From Planctomycetales bacterium (lineage in GTDB: Bacteria; 4484-113): DNA of 64,000 nucleotides. Every line of letters begins with the position of its first letter. Position 1 is the stretch's first letter. This document shows, piece after piece, positions 56,396-64,000 of this stretch. The stretch lies in NCBI GenBank assembly GCA_030606285.1, contig JAUWGS010000001.1, forward strand, positions 240,696 through 304,695, given 5' to 3'. The translations under genes were made by a program, and so were the position numbers. The notes under the pieces were generated by a model. That model saw only the letters and a program-made list of their open reading frames with translations, had not been told where the DNA came from and searched no databases.

Positions 56396-57652
56396 CTACA
56401 CCGAGAAATTCACCACATATGCCGGCTTGGGCACTGTGTACAGGCGCACCTCGAACTCGCTATTGCCGCGCAAGATGTTCAGGACGTATTCCTCGCCGAT
56501 TTCGCCGAGCAGAACGTCCACGCGGAAGTCCTCGGGCGTCGGTGACAGCTGTGCGTTGACGCTCAGTATCTGGTCACCATCTTGCAAACCGGCCAGCGCT
56601 GCGGGCGATTCCTTCTCGACAGCCAGCGCCCACAGGCCTTCAGGCCGCGTCAGCTCGCGAAATTCGATGAAACTCTCAACGTCGGTGATGTTCGGCGGGA
56701 AGATGCAGTGAATTCCCAGCCACGGAATGTCGTGCCGCTTGTGCTCCAGCACCTCCACCACGAAGTTCTTGGCGAAGTTGATGGGCACGGCCCAGTTGGT
56801 CTGCTGCGCAACGGGAAGCGACCTTCCCCATGTATTGATGGCGATGACCTCGCCGTGGCGGTTGAAGAGCGGGCCGCCGGAATTGCCCTGGTTGATCGGC
56901 ACCTGGATGCGGAATACGTACGGCAGGTTCATCGAATAGCTCAGCCCGAACTGCCCTCCCCCGCGATAACGGTTGTAGAAGTGCTGCATCACTTCAAACG
57001 TTAGATCGGTGTCGCGGCCGGAAACCACGCGCATCGTCGCCGTCTGGCGCAGCCCCCAGTATTCCAGCGGATCGCTGCGGTCAATGTTGAAGCCCTCCAT
57101 CGCGCCGGGGCTGCCCATCGCCAGCGCCACTTCGCCTGCCCGCACTCTGTCGGAATCTCCCAGCGGCACCGGAAACAGACTGTCCGGATCGGGCTCATCG
57201 AGTTTAAGCAACGCGGTATCATAATAAGGCGCAACAGCGACCAGGGTTGCCCGCGCGCTGCTCCCGTCCGAAAAGATGATCTGCACCACCGAAGACTTTC
57301 CTGCGACATGAGCGTTGGTGATTATGTGGCCTTCCTTGTCGATGACGAAACCGGAACCGAGGATTGAGACCTCAGCCGCAGCAACGGACACGATCTCTAT
57401 CGGCTGCACAACGACCACGCCGCGCTTGACCTTCTCTATAAGCTCGGGTACGTTGATGGGGATCTCGCGCAGAATCTGTTGAGCTTCGTTTTCGCTGACG
57501 GTCTGCCATTCGTCACCTGCAACAAGGCCTTCGTTTTCCGATGACTGCAATGCGGGGGCTTGCGCGAAACCCGATTGCGTAAGGGCTGCTGAGGAACCGA
57601 CTGCCGCCACAAGCAGCACCGTTGCCAGAACAGCCGTTAATCTGACGACCAT
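56396..57652 (-). CDS. Trypsin-like PDZ protease, paralogue 1 (intact triad)
   Basis: The protein has 418 residues with a signal peptide (LTAVLATVLLVAAVGSSAALT). The DegP/HtrA-type trypsin fold has His115 (ITNAHVAG), Asp145 (YYDTALLK) and Ser258 (GNSGGPLFN), followed by a PDZ domain (about 335-400, LAVEKESPAALAGLQDGDQILSVN). A long insertion (NIDRSDPLEYWGLRQTATMRVVSGRDTD...) separates Asp and Ser. AGGAGG precedes the ATG. It acts in the periplasm or at the surface, probably in protein quality control or processing. It is the most diverged of three tandem copies. Confidence 0.88.
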   Translation of the reverse strand: MVVRLTAVLATVLLVAAVGSSAALTQSGFAQAPALQSSENEGLVAGDEWQTVSENEAQQILREIPINVPELIEKVKRGVVVVQPIEIVSVAAAEVSILGSGFVIDKEGHIITNAHVAGKSSVVQIIFSDGSSARATLVAVAPYYDTALLKLDEPDPDSLFPVPLGDSDRVRAGEVALAMGSPGAMEGFNIDRSDPLEYWGLRQTATMRVVSGRDTDLTFEVMQHFYNRYRGGGQFGLSYSMNLPYVFRIQVPINQGNSGGPLFNRHGEVIAINTWGRSLPVAQQTNWAVPINFAKNFVVEVLEHKRHDIPWLGIHCIFPPNITDVESFIEFRELTRPEGLWALAVEKESPAALAGLQDGDQILSVNAQLSPTPEDFRVDVLLGEIGEEYVLNILRGNSEFEVRLYTVPKPAYVVNFSV

Positions 57653-57755
57653 AATTCGCCTCCTGATACGTGTTGGTTTTGACTGAGCGAACGTGCTCCC
57701 ACAAATCAGTTAGACTGAAGTTCGTCAGAATCGTTCCGCTGCTATGGTGTGCGGG

Positions 57756-58952
57756 CTACACGGAAAAGTCCGTCACGTACGTCGGCTTGGGCACGGTGTA
57801 CAGGTGAACCATAAACTCCTGCTTGCCCCTCCGGATGCCCATAACGTACTCCTGACCAATATCTCCTTCAAGTACTTCCAGACGGAAGTCCTCCGGTCGC
57901 GGCGGCGGCATCTCATTGACCATCAGGATCTGGTCGCCCTTTTGCAGACCGGCCTGCTCGGCAGGCGATTCCGCTGCCACTTCAAATACCCACAACCCGT
58001 CGGGCCGCTGTGTCTCCACGAACTCAACGTAGGCTTCCGGGTTATTCACGTTCACCGGGAAGATGCAGTGTATGCCCAGCCAGGGAATGTCATGCCGCCC
58101 GTGCTCCAGCACCTCGACGACAAAGTTCTTGGCGCAATTTATCGGCACCCCAAAGTTAGTTTGCTGTGAGACTGGATGGGCCCCGCCCCCCCAGGTGTTG
58201 AGGGCGATAACCTCCCCCTGGCGGTTGAACAGCGGGCCGCCGGAGTTGCCTCCGTTTATGGGAACCTGTGTTCTGAATATATAGGGTAAATAAAGGCCGT
58301 ACTTCAGGCTCATCCCTCTACCCCTGTAATTCCAGTAAACCGGCCAGCTTAGATCGGTGTCGCGCCCCGAAACTACGCGCATAGTCGCCGTGGCCCGCAA
58401 CCCAAAGTACTCATACGGATCGCTGCGGTCAATGTTGAAGCCCTCGCCCGAGCCGGGGCTGCCCATCGCCAGTGCCAGGTCTCCCGGCTTTACTAGGTCA
58501 GAATCACCGAGCGTTACCGGGAACAGCTTCTCCGCGTCCGGATTATCCAGCTTCAACAGCGCAACCTCGTAGTACGGCGCTGTGGCGACCAGCGATGCCC
58601 GCATGTGCGTTCCATCCCACAAGATTACGTCCGCGACCGAAGCCTGACCCGCAACGTGGTGATTCGTGATGATGTGGCCCTGCTTATCAATGATGAAGCC
58701 CGAACCGATAATCCCTGCCTCAACAGCAGCAATGGAGGCAACTGGTAGCGGTTGAACGATGACTACACCGCGCTTGACCTTCTCGATCAGCTCAGGCACA
58801 TTCATGGGAGTCTCACGCAGAATCTTCTGCGCTTCCTGAGAACTGATGCTCTCTTCCGATGATTCATCCTGCGCCGCTACCTGTCCCAGGCTTAGCGCCA
58901 GGCCGAAGATCACCGACACAGCCATCAGCGCAATAGTATTCAACTTCATCAT
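57756..58952 (-). CDS. Trypsin-like PDZ protease, paralogue 2 (catalytic Asp replaced by Glu)
   Basis: The protein has 398 residues with a signal peptide (LNTIALMAVSVIFGLALSLGQVAA). His is in ITNHHVAG and Ser in GNSGGPLFN, but the Asp position is Glu (YYEVALLKLD). The PDZ part is FEVAAESPAEQAGLQKGDQILMVNE. It is very similar to paralogue 3. AGGAGG lies just before ATGATG, so either ATG could start. Activity may be reduced or altered by the D-to-E change; a chaperone-like role cannot be excluded. Confidence 0.86.
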   Translation of the reverse strand: MMKLNTIALMAVSVIFGLALSLGQVAAQDESSEESISSQEAQKILRETPMNVPELIEKVKRGVVIVQPLPVASIAAVEAGIIGSGFIIDKQGHIITNHHVAGQASVADVILWDGTHMRASLVATAPYYEVALLKLDNPDAEKLFPVTLGDSDLVKPGDLALAMGSPGSGEGFNIDRSDPYEYFGLRATATMRVVSGRDTDLSWPVYWNYRGRGMSLKYGLYLPYIFRTQVPINGGNSGGPLFNRQGEVIALNTWGGGAHPVSQQTNFGVPINCAKNFVVEVLEHGRHDIPWLGIHCIFPVNVNNPEAYVEFVETQRPDGLWVFEVAAESPAEQAGLQKGDQILMVNEMPPPRPEDFRLEVLEGDIGQEYVMGIRRGKQEFMVHLYTVPKPTYVTDFSV

Positions 58953-59065
58953 GTCCTCCTCTTGAGGTTCAGTTTCAAAGCTCTGTCAATGAGCGTTAAC
59001 GAAAACACTGGACTCCCCGCCCTGCGAGAATCCGTCCGGACATAGGCGTGCTCGTCGCTGTGTTT

Positions 59066-59161
59066 CCCGCTAGATTCTACCTTTAACTGCGACCTGTTAC
59101 AATCTCACTGATGGCAAAGGGCGTATTGGCGATTCTTATCAGCTCTCTAGCGGCTGCTGCG
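59066..59161 (+). repeat. Duplicated upstream/5' segment of the 60528 gene
   Basis: These ~96 bases (from CCCGCTAGATTCTACCTTTA through the TACAAT -10 and the first ~17 codons) are nearly identical to 60483-60578. Immediately after them the sequence switches to GTCAGTTAGACTGAAGTTCG, which recurs at the end of the paralogue-2 unit near 57706. This marks the join of a tandem duplication of about 1.4 kb. Confidence 0.8.
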
Positions 59162-59179
59162 CTCCATCTAGTCAGTTAG
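59111..59179 (+). pseudogene. Truncated 5' copy of the 60528 secreted-protein gene
   Basis: Twenty-two codons, MAKGVLAILISSLAAAALHLVS, match the first ~17 residues of the gene at 60528 (MAKGVLAILVCSLAAAAFLL) and then run out of frame into duplicated protease 3' flank. The leaderless promoter (TACAAT, 7 bases before ATG) is intact, so a tiny hydrophobic peptide could still be made. It is a scar of tandem duplication, not a functional gene. Confidence 0.75.
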
Positions 59180-59221
59180 ACTGAAGTTCGTCAGAATCTT
59201 TCCGCCGCTCCAGCGAGTCCG

Positions 59222-60415
59222 TCACACGGAGAAGTCCGGCACGTAAGTCGGCTTGGGCACGGTGTACACGTGAACAGTAAATTCCCGCCTGCCGCGCCGG
59301 ATGCTAAGAGCGAACTCCTCTCCAATATCAGCGCTCAACACCATCACGCGGAAATCCTCCGGTCTGGGTGGCACTCCCTCATTGACCATCAGTATCTGGT
59401 CGCCCTTCCGCAACCCGGCCATCTCCGCCGGGGATTCCGGCGCAACGTCAAATACCCACAGGCCTTCCGGCCGCTGCGTCTCCACGAACTCAACGTAGGC
59501 TTCCGCGTTATTGACGTTCGGCGGGAAGATACAATGCAGGCCCAGCCAGGGGATATCATGCCGCCCGTGCTCCAGCACCTGGACCACGAAGTCCTTGGCG
59601 CAGTTTATGGGTACGCCCAAGTTGGATTGCTGGGCAGCTGGACTGAAACCCGCCCAGGTGTTAATCGCGATGACCTCGCCCTGCCGGTTGAAGAGCGGGC
59701 CGCCGGAGTTGCCAGCGTTTAGGGGAACCTGCGTGCGGAACACGTACGGTAAGTAGAGCGCGTACTTAAGGCTCATGCGCCTGCCGTAGGTGTTCCATCT
59801 GACCTCGAATTTGAGATCGGTGTGGCGCCCCGTGATTACCCGCATCGTCGCGGTGGACCGCAAGCCCCAATATTCCATCGGGTCACTGCGGTCAATGTTC
59901 TCACCCTCAGCGGAGCCAGGGCTGCCCATGGCCAGCGCTAGGTCGCCCGGCTTCACGGTGTCTGAATCGCCGAGCGTGACCGGGAATAGCTTCGCCGGGT
60001 CCGGATCGTCCAGTTTCAACAGCGCGACTTCATAGTACGGTGCTGTAGCAACCAGCGACGCTCGCTCGTGCGTACCATCCCAGAAAATGATATCCGCGAC
60101 CGAAGCCTCGCCGCCAACGTGATGATTGGTGATGATGTGCCCCTGCTTGTCAATGACGAAGCCTGATCCGATAGACTGAAGCTCAGCCGCTGCAATCGAT
60201 GACACGTCTATCGGCTGGATTACGACCACACCGCGCTTTACCTTCTCGATCAGCTCTGGCACGTTGACAGGAGTCTCGCGCAGGATTATCTGCGCTTCTT
60301 GAGGACTGATGCTCTCTTCCGATGATTCATCCTGCGCCGCTACCGGCCACAGGCTGAACGCCAGCCCGAGGATTACCGACACAGCCATCAGCGCAATTGC
60401 ATTCAGCTTCATCAT
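59222..60415 (-). CDS. Trypsin-like PDZ protease, paralogue 3 (catalytic Asp replaced by Glu)
   Basis: About 397 residues from MMKLNAIALMAVSVILGLAFSL; the ORF track start adds 16 residues that overlap the AAGGAGG site. Same layout as paralogue 2: ITNHHVGG (His), YYEVALLKLD (Glu in place of Asp), GNSGGPLFN (Ser), PDZ FDVAPESPAEMAGLRKGDQILMVNE. The shared D-to-E change and near-identical signal peptide show that 2 and 3 split after their lineage had already lost the Asp. It is divergent from the 60528 gene. Confidence 0.86.
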   Translation of the reverse strand: MMKLNAIALMAVSVILGLAFSLWPVAAQDESSEESISPQEAQIILRETPVNVPELIEKVKRGVVVIQPIDVSSIAAAELQSIGSGFVIDKQGHIITNHHVGGEASVADIIFWDGTHERASLVATAPYYEVALLKLDDPDPAKLFPVTLGDSDTVKPGDLALAMGSPGSAEGENIDRSDPMEYWGLRSTATMRVITGRHTDLKFEVRWNTYGRRMSLKYALYLPYVFRTQVPLNAGNSGGPLFNRQGEVIAINTWAGFSPAAQQSNLGVPINCAKDFVVQVLEHGRHDIPWLGLHCIFPPNVNNAEAYVEFVETQRPEGLWVFDVAPESPAEMAGLRKGDQILMVNEGVPPRPEDFRVMVLSADIGEEFALSIRRGRREFTVHVYTVPKPTYVPDFSV

Positions 60416-60527
60416 GTCCTCCTTAATGAGGTTCGGTTTCAGAGTTCCTACAATGAGCGTCACTGGAGAAACTCCAGTTTGCCCCGCTAGATTCTACCTT
60501 TAACTGCGACCTGTTACAATCTCACTG

Positions 60528-61430
60528 ATGGCAAAGGGCGTATTGGCGATTCTCGTCTGCTCTCTTGCGGCTGCTGCGTTTTTGCTGTGGACGCTCTCAG
60601 CACCCGTATCAGCCGCCGGGAAGTTCGTCGTCCTCAAGAAGGTGCAGCTCGAAGGGCCGATTGTGCGTGCGCGCTTGACGGGCAGCGAGCTCGTCTGCGC
60701 CACCCAGGGAGAGACGGGCCGGTTCGCGTTCTTCAACGTCTCAAGCGGCAGCGTCCTCTACCACTTAAGCGAATCCGGCTCCGCCCGGCGCTTTCACCCC
60801 ACGCTGGTATCACCACTGCACGGAAGCGCCCTCGTGCTGGATGAAGCACGCGAGCGCATTGAGTGCTTCGGCTCCGACGGGAACGCAACCGCGCGATGCA
60901 CGCTCACCGCAGCCGTGCTCGCCGTTCCCTTCGGCTCGCCGGTGGATATGCTGGCTGCTGGAAGGAGCTTCAGCGAAGGCTTCTTCATCCTCACCGAACG
61001 CGGACGCTTCCTCACAGTTGATGGCGAGGGCGAACTTGTCTCCGAGATGAACTTGCGCGAGCTATGCGGCAGGCCGGAGGCCTTTTTCGCTCTATTGGGT
61101 CGCACCCCGGACAGCGACGAATTCTTCGCCTTCTCGCCCAACACTGGTTGCGTACTCGTATTCACGCCCGAAGGTAAGCTACGGCGCACAATCAAGCTCA
61201 GCGACATCCTCGCCGGCGACGCTCCGTTTTCCGATGTCATCATGCTCGCTGACGGCTCGCTGATTGTATCGCGCGGCAAGCGGCTGACACATGTGTCCGG
61301 CGAAAGCATCGCGGACATCCCTGTTGCGCCGCAGTTTACAGAAGACGCTCCGTTGTTCCTCGACACTCAGGGCAACCGCCTGCTCGTATACAATCATCTC
61401 GGCCAGATGCTGATTGGAGAAATGCAGTGA
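60528..61430 (+). CDS. Secreted beta-propeller-like protein
   Basis: The protein has 300 residues with a signal peptide (GVLAILVCSLAAAAFLLWTLSAPVSA). The mature part shows repeated NHL/propeller-like strands (GSALVLDEARERIECFGSDGNATARCTL; EGFFILTERGRFLTVDGEGELVSEMNL; DEFFAFSPNTGCVLVFTPEGKLRRTIKL; DGSLIVSRGKRLTHVSG). TACAAT ends 7 bases before the ATG, so it is leaderless. Its stop overlaps the next GTG (GTGA), so it is coupled to the lipoprotein and, beyond it, hypB. Its 5' end was copied into the protease array. Confidence 0.65.
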   Translation: MAKGVLAILVCSLAAAAFLLWTLSAPVSAAGKFVVLKKVQLEGPIVRARLTGSELVCATQGETGRFAFFNVSSGSVLYHLSESGSARRFHPTLVSPLHGSALVLDEARERIECFGSDGNATARCTLTAAVLAVPFGSPVDMLAAGRSFSEGFFILTERGRFLTVDGEGELVSEMNLRELCGRPEAFFALLGRTPDSDEFFAFSPNTGCVLVFTPEGKLRRTIKLSDILAGDAPFSDVIMLADGSLIVSRGKRLTHVSGESIADIPVAPQFTEDAPLFLDTQGNRLLVYNHLGQMLIGEMQ

Positions 61431-63202
61431 GGAACCTCATCATGTCGTTCGCCATGGCGCTGCTCCTTAGCGCCTGCAGTGGCGGTGGCGGGCTGGAGCC
61501 GACTCCGGGGCCCGGGCCTGCAGGCGTTAGCCTGAACGGGCAGGTCGTGGACGAAACCGGCACGCCCGTATCCGGCGCAGCAGTGCAGCTTTCAATGCTT
61601 TCGGCAACCACCGGCACCGACGGTGCGTTCAGCTTTAGCCTGCAGAGCGCCGGCTACTACAGCCTCAGCGTTCAGAGCCCGGCGGGTGTATTCCACGCCG
61701 AAACCGTCACCGTCCCCGATGCGGGCGCCGACGTGCAGATTACCCTCGATCCCATGCCATCGCGTTTCGCTCTGGTCGGCGTGCAGCCTCCGCTTAACTC
61801 GGCGGATGCCCCGCTCCGCGAGCCCATCGTTCTAGCGTTCTCACGCTCCATTGACGAGTCAACGCTTTCATCCGCCACCTTTGCGCTGTCACCCGCGATT
61901 GGCGAACTGACGGTATCGGTTAACGGCTCCGAAGTGCAGCTTCAGCCGCTGTTTGAGCTTCAGACTTCGCAGCGCTATCGCCTGGAAGTCTCCAATGTGC
62001 GCTCGATTGATGGCGCGCAGCTTGCCTCCGATGCTTTCAGCTTCTTCACCACCCAGCTACACGACGACCAGCCACCCGTGCTGGTGCGGACGACGCCCGT
62101 TGACGGCGCATTAAACGTCCCCCGCAACCAATCCTTCGAGTTTATGTTCTCCGACGAAGTCCAGGCACCGTCCGGCGGACTACAGGCTGCATTCACGCCT
62201 TCCGCTTCAATTGCGCAAATAGCCGCTGCGGAGAATACCGTGAAAGTGGCTCCCGACGGGATGCTCAGTGCCAGCACCGAATACACGCTCACGCTTGAGC
62301 CGGTGAGCGACGCTGCGGGCAACCTTTCGGAATCCGTGTCGCTCGGCTTCACGACCGGAACGGCGGTAATGGCGTTCGACGACATCGAGCCCCACTGGAA
62401 CTCGTTCGCCAACGCCATAGTGTTCGCCCGCGCAGCCGGTGGCGTATACGACCTTTACCTTATCTCGCCGGAGGGTACCGGTCTGGAACGCCTTACCGAC
62501 ACCTACGCGAGCGAACGGCATCCCCGCTTCTCCTCCGACGGCCAGCTTATCGTCTACCAATCCAACGAGGACGGTAACTGGGACATCTTCGCGCGCAGCG
62601 TAGAATCCGGCCTGAGCTCCCAGCTCACGTTCCTGCCGGAAGACGAAGTCTCGCCGGTCTTCAGCGGCACCTTCTCGCAGTTGATCGCATACGTGCGTTA
62701 CGACAGCGAGCCGCACGATTCCCGCATCTTCCTGATGAACGCCGACGGCAGTTTTAGCCGCCCCGCGGACGAGAGCGCCACGCGCGACGAATACGAGCCG
62801 GTCTTCCACCCCCTGCTGGACAACCAGCTTCTATTCATAACCTACGAAGGCGGTGACCGCGACGTGTTCAGCAAGTCCGCATTCCTCGAAAGCGACAGTC
62901 CGGTGAACGCCAATCTCACGTCCAATCTCGCGGGTAACGAGTTTCAAGCGGTATGGGCGCCCGACGCGCAGGCGATTGCGTTCATCAGCGACCAGGGCGG
63001 CGTGCGCAACGTCTGGATAATGGATCCCAGCGGCAGCGCCCACTATCAGATAACTCACTTCACCGATCCCGTCCACTCAATCGCCTACAGCCCCATCTCT
63101 GGCGAGGAGCGCGTCGTCGTCTCGGTTGGGCCCGGCAATTCCCGCAGCCTCTACATCGTCAGCCTCATCAGCGGTGACATCGAGCGCCGCCTTACGGAGT
63201 AG
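61427..63202 (+). CDS. Lipoprotein with Ig-like and TolB-type propeller domains
   Basis: The protein has 591 residues with a GTG start; an ATG five codons later is possible. Lipobox LSAC in FAMALLLSACSGGGG. A carboxypeptidase-regulatory-like domain (LNGQVVDETGTPVSGAAVQLSML) is followed by two Big_5-type Ig domains (ILAFSRSIDESTLSSATFALSP-like; TTPVDGALNVPRNQSFEFMFSDEV). The C-terminal WD40/TolB-like propeller has repeated Asp-box-like pieces (DLYLISPEGTGLERLTDTYASERHPRFSSDGQLIVYQS; NVWIMDPSGSAHYQITHF). A role in the envelope is likely. hypB follows after 4 bases. Confidence 0.75.
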   Translation: MRNLIMSFAMALLLSACSGGGGLEPTPGPGPAGVSLNGQVVDETGTPVSGAAVQLSMLSATTGTDGAFSFSLQSAGYYSLSVQSPAGVFHAETVTVPDAGADVQITLDPMPSRFALVGVQPPLNSADAPLREPIVLAFSRSIDESTLSSATFALSPAIGELTVSVNGSEVQLQPLFELQTSQRYRLEVSNVRSIDGAQLASDAFSFFTTQLHDDQPPVLVRTTPVDGALNVPRNQSFEFMFSDEVQAPSGGLQAAFTPSASIAQIAAAENTVKVAPDGMLSASTEYTLTLEPVSDAAGNLSESVSLGFTTGTAVMAFDDIEPHWNSFANAIVFARAAGGVYDLYLISPEGTGLERLTDTYASERHPRFSSDGQLIVYQSNEDGNWDIFARSVESGLSSQLTFLPEDEVSPVFSGTFSQLIAYVRYDSEPHDSRIFLMNADGSFSRPADESATRDEYEPVFHPLLDNQLLFITYEGGDRDVFSKSAFLESDSPVNANLTSNLAGNEFQAVWAPDAQAIAFISDQGGVRNVWIMDPSGSAHYQITHFTDPVHSIAYSPISGEERVVVSVGPGNSRSLYIVSLISGDIERRLTE

Positions 63203-63206
63203 CCAA

Positions 63207-63854
63207 ATGGTGCGTGTCAAAGTAATGAAGGCGGTCAGCACAAAAAACGACGAAGTCGCTGCAGGCATTCGCGCAGAACTCGCCGACCAGGGTATTAAAG
63301 CGCTCAATATAATCTCCAGCCCCGGCAGTGGCAAGACCACGCTTCTTGAGCGCACCATAGCCCATTTCGCGCCCGACATCCGCTCCGCTGTTATTGTCGG
63401 CGATCCGTTTACCGCAAACGACGCCGAACGCCTGGAATCCGCCGGTGGAGAGGCGTTTCAGCTAAACACCGAAGGCTCCTGCCATCTCACCGCGCCGATG
63501 ATACGCGCCGCCCTTGACGAAATGGATATTTCAGGCGTGAGGCTGCTTTTCATCGAAAACATCGGCAATCTCATCTGCCCGACGGCCTGGGACCTCGGCG
63601 AGTCCGCTCGCGTGACGCTCCTTTCGGTCACCGAAGGAACGGACAAGGTGGACAAGTACCGCCGCGCGTTCCTCATCGCCCACTGTGTGGTTATCACCAA
63701 GGTTGACCTTGCGCCTTCCTGCGACTTCGACCTGGAAAAAGCCAGCGCCGACATCCGGACACTGAATTCCCGCGCAAACGTTCTGCCCCTCAGCGCCAAA
63801 ACCGGCGACGGCCTGGATGCTTGGTACGACTGGGTTCGCGAGCGCTTACTCTAG
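63207..63854 (+). CDS. hypB: Hydrogenase nickel-incorporation GTPase HypB
   Basis: About 215 residues from MVRVKVMKAVSTKNDE; the ORF track starts inside the preceding gene. G1 is IISSPGSGKTTLLERT, then GDPFTANDAERL, ENIGNLICPTAWDLGE (HypB metal/GTP signature) and VTEGTDKVDKY, with ITKVDLAP as G4. HypB delivers nickel to the hydrogenase large subunit. No His-rich N-terminal nickel store is present. It lies 18 kb from the hydrogenase genes, in an operon with two unrelated secreted proteins. The cysteine and histidine expected for inter-domain nickel binding are retained (NTEGSCHLTAPM). Confidence 0.92.
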   Translation: MVRVKVMKAVSTKNDEVAAGIRAELADQGIKALNIISSPGSGKTTLLERTIAHFAPDIRSAVIVGDPFTANDAERLESAGGEAFQLNTEGSCHLTAPMIRAALDEMDISGVRLLFIENIGNLICPTAWDLGESARVTLLSVTEGTDKVDKYRRAFLIAHCVVITKVDLAPSCDFDLEKASADIRTLNSRANVLPLSAKTGDGLDAWYDWVRERLL

Positions 63855-64000
63855 CTATTCTCTCAGCGCTCTCGCCGCCCCGACTTCCAGCGCCTGCATC
63901 AATTCTCCAGAAGTTAGCTCCACTCCTTCCTGCGCAAGCGAAGTGACAAACTCCCGATGGGGAATCCCCGATCGGTTCGGCGGTATCCGCAAGAATCGCT
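63855..64000 (-). CDS. C-terminus of an unrecognised protein (partial)
   Basis: A 47-codon frame enters from the right edge and ends in TAG directly after the hypB stop: FLRIPPNRSGIPHREFVTSLAQEGVELTSGELMQALEVGAARALRE. It is open over its whole visible length and amphipathic/helical at the end. Too little is visible to assign a family. The convergent arrangement suggests a real gene. Confidence 0.4.
   Translation of the reverse strand, partial: RFLRIPPNRSGIPHREFVTSLAQEGVELTSGELMQALEVGAARALRE

Noticed and set aside
1-64000. CRISPR array
   Set aside because: No regularly spaced direct repeats with unique spacers were seen; the only clustered repeats are REP copies, palindromes and the protease duplication.

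Overview
The window is a gene-dense bacterial chromosome segment of moderately high GC content. Features pointing to a diderm, largely anaerobic or hydrogen-metabolising, probably uncultivated lineage are several lipoproteins with canonical lipoboxes, a fimbrial-chaperone-like locus, 2-oxoglutarate:ferredoxin oxidoreductase (KorDABC), a group-3c-like [NiFe] hydrogenase joined to heterodisulfide-reductase-like and NADH-module subunits, hydrogenase maturation genes, a dockerin-like repeat lipoprotein and a REP-associated transposase. I cannot name the phylum from the sequence alone.

Layout. 1-2.9 kb: a minus-strand surface/secretion locus (two small secreted pilin-like proteins, a fimbrial-chaperone-like protein, and a cut-off large secreted protein), with a sigma70-type promoter and an unusually long leader. 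3.0-10 kb: tRNA-Gln, hflX, a cupin, small membrane/secreted proteins and carB. 10-12.7 kb: a REP-associated tyrosine transposase (RAYT) with its own REP copies lies between trpS and carB; the trpS start/promoter has a diverged second copy in front of a lipoprotein gene. 12.8-20.4 kb: secreted proteins, an ornithine cyclodeaminase/mu-crystallin-family enzyme, an aminotransferase, a GNAT remnant, a HAD hydrolase and a DMT transporter. 20.5-24.5 kb: a NeuB-like synthase and korDABC. 24.6-36 kb: acetyltransferases, a hybrid histidine kinase, aconitase, and a MutL/GlmL-like ATPase operon. 36-38.8 kb: an accessory island with a putative nuclease, a small protein, a TIR-TM protein and a gene broken by an in-frame TGA. 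38.9-43.3 kb: rodA and a 1,055-residue dockerin-like lipoprotein.

43.4-54.3 kb is the most striking region: one minus-strand operon merR-hdrC-hdrB-hdrA(N)-nuoE-nuoF-[nuoG/hdrA(C)]-mvhD-mvhG-mvhA, followed by a terminator and a hydrogenase maturation protease. HdrA is split inside its inserted ferredoxin domain, and its C-terminal half is fused to a NuoG/HoxU-like ferredoxin module. The set suggests an H2/NADH/ferredoxin/disulfide electron-bifurcating or confurcating complex. 54.5-56.3 kb holds iscS, a thioredoxin-fold protein lacking CxxC, and a candidate 6S RNA with a consensus promoter. 56.4-60.4 kb holds three tandem trypsin/PDZ proteases created by duplication, with a truncated copy of the neighbouring gene left as a scar. 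The window ends with a secreted-protein operon running into hypB.

A recurring regulatory theme is a -10 hexamer placed only 6-11 bases before the start codon in about a dozen genes, with no Shine-Dalgarno sequence in most of them, implying common leaderless transcription. Genes internal to operons mostly carry good Shine-Dalgarno sequences or overlap start/stop codons.
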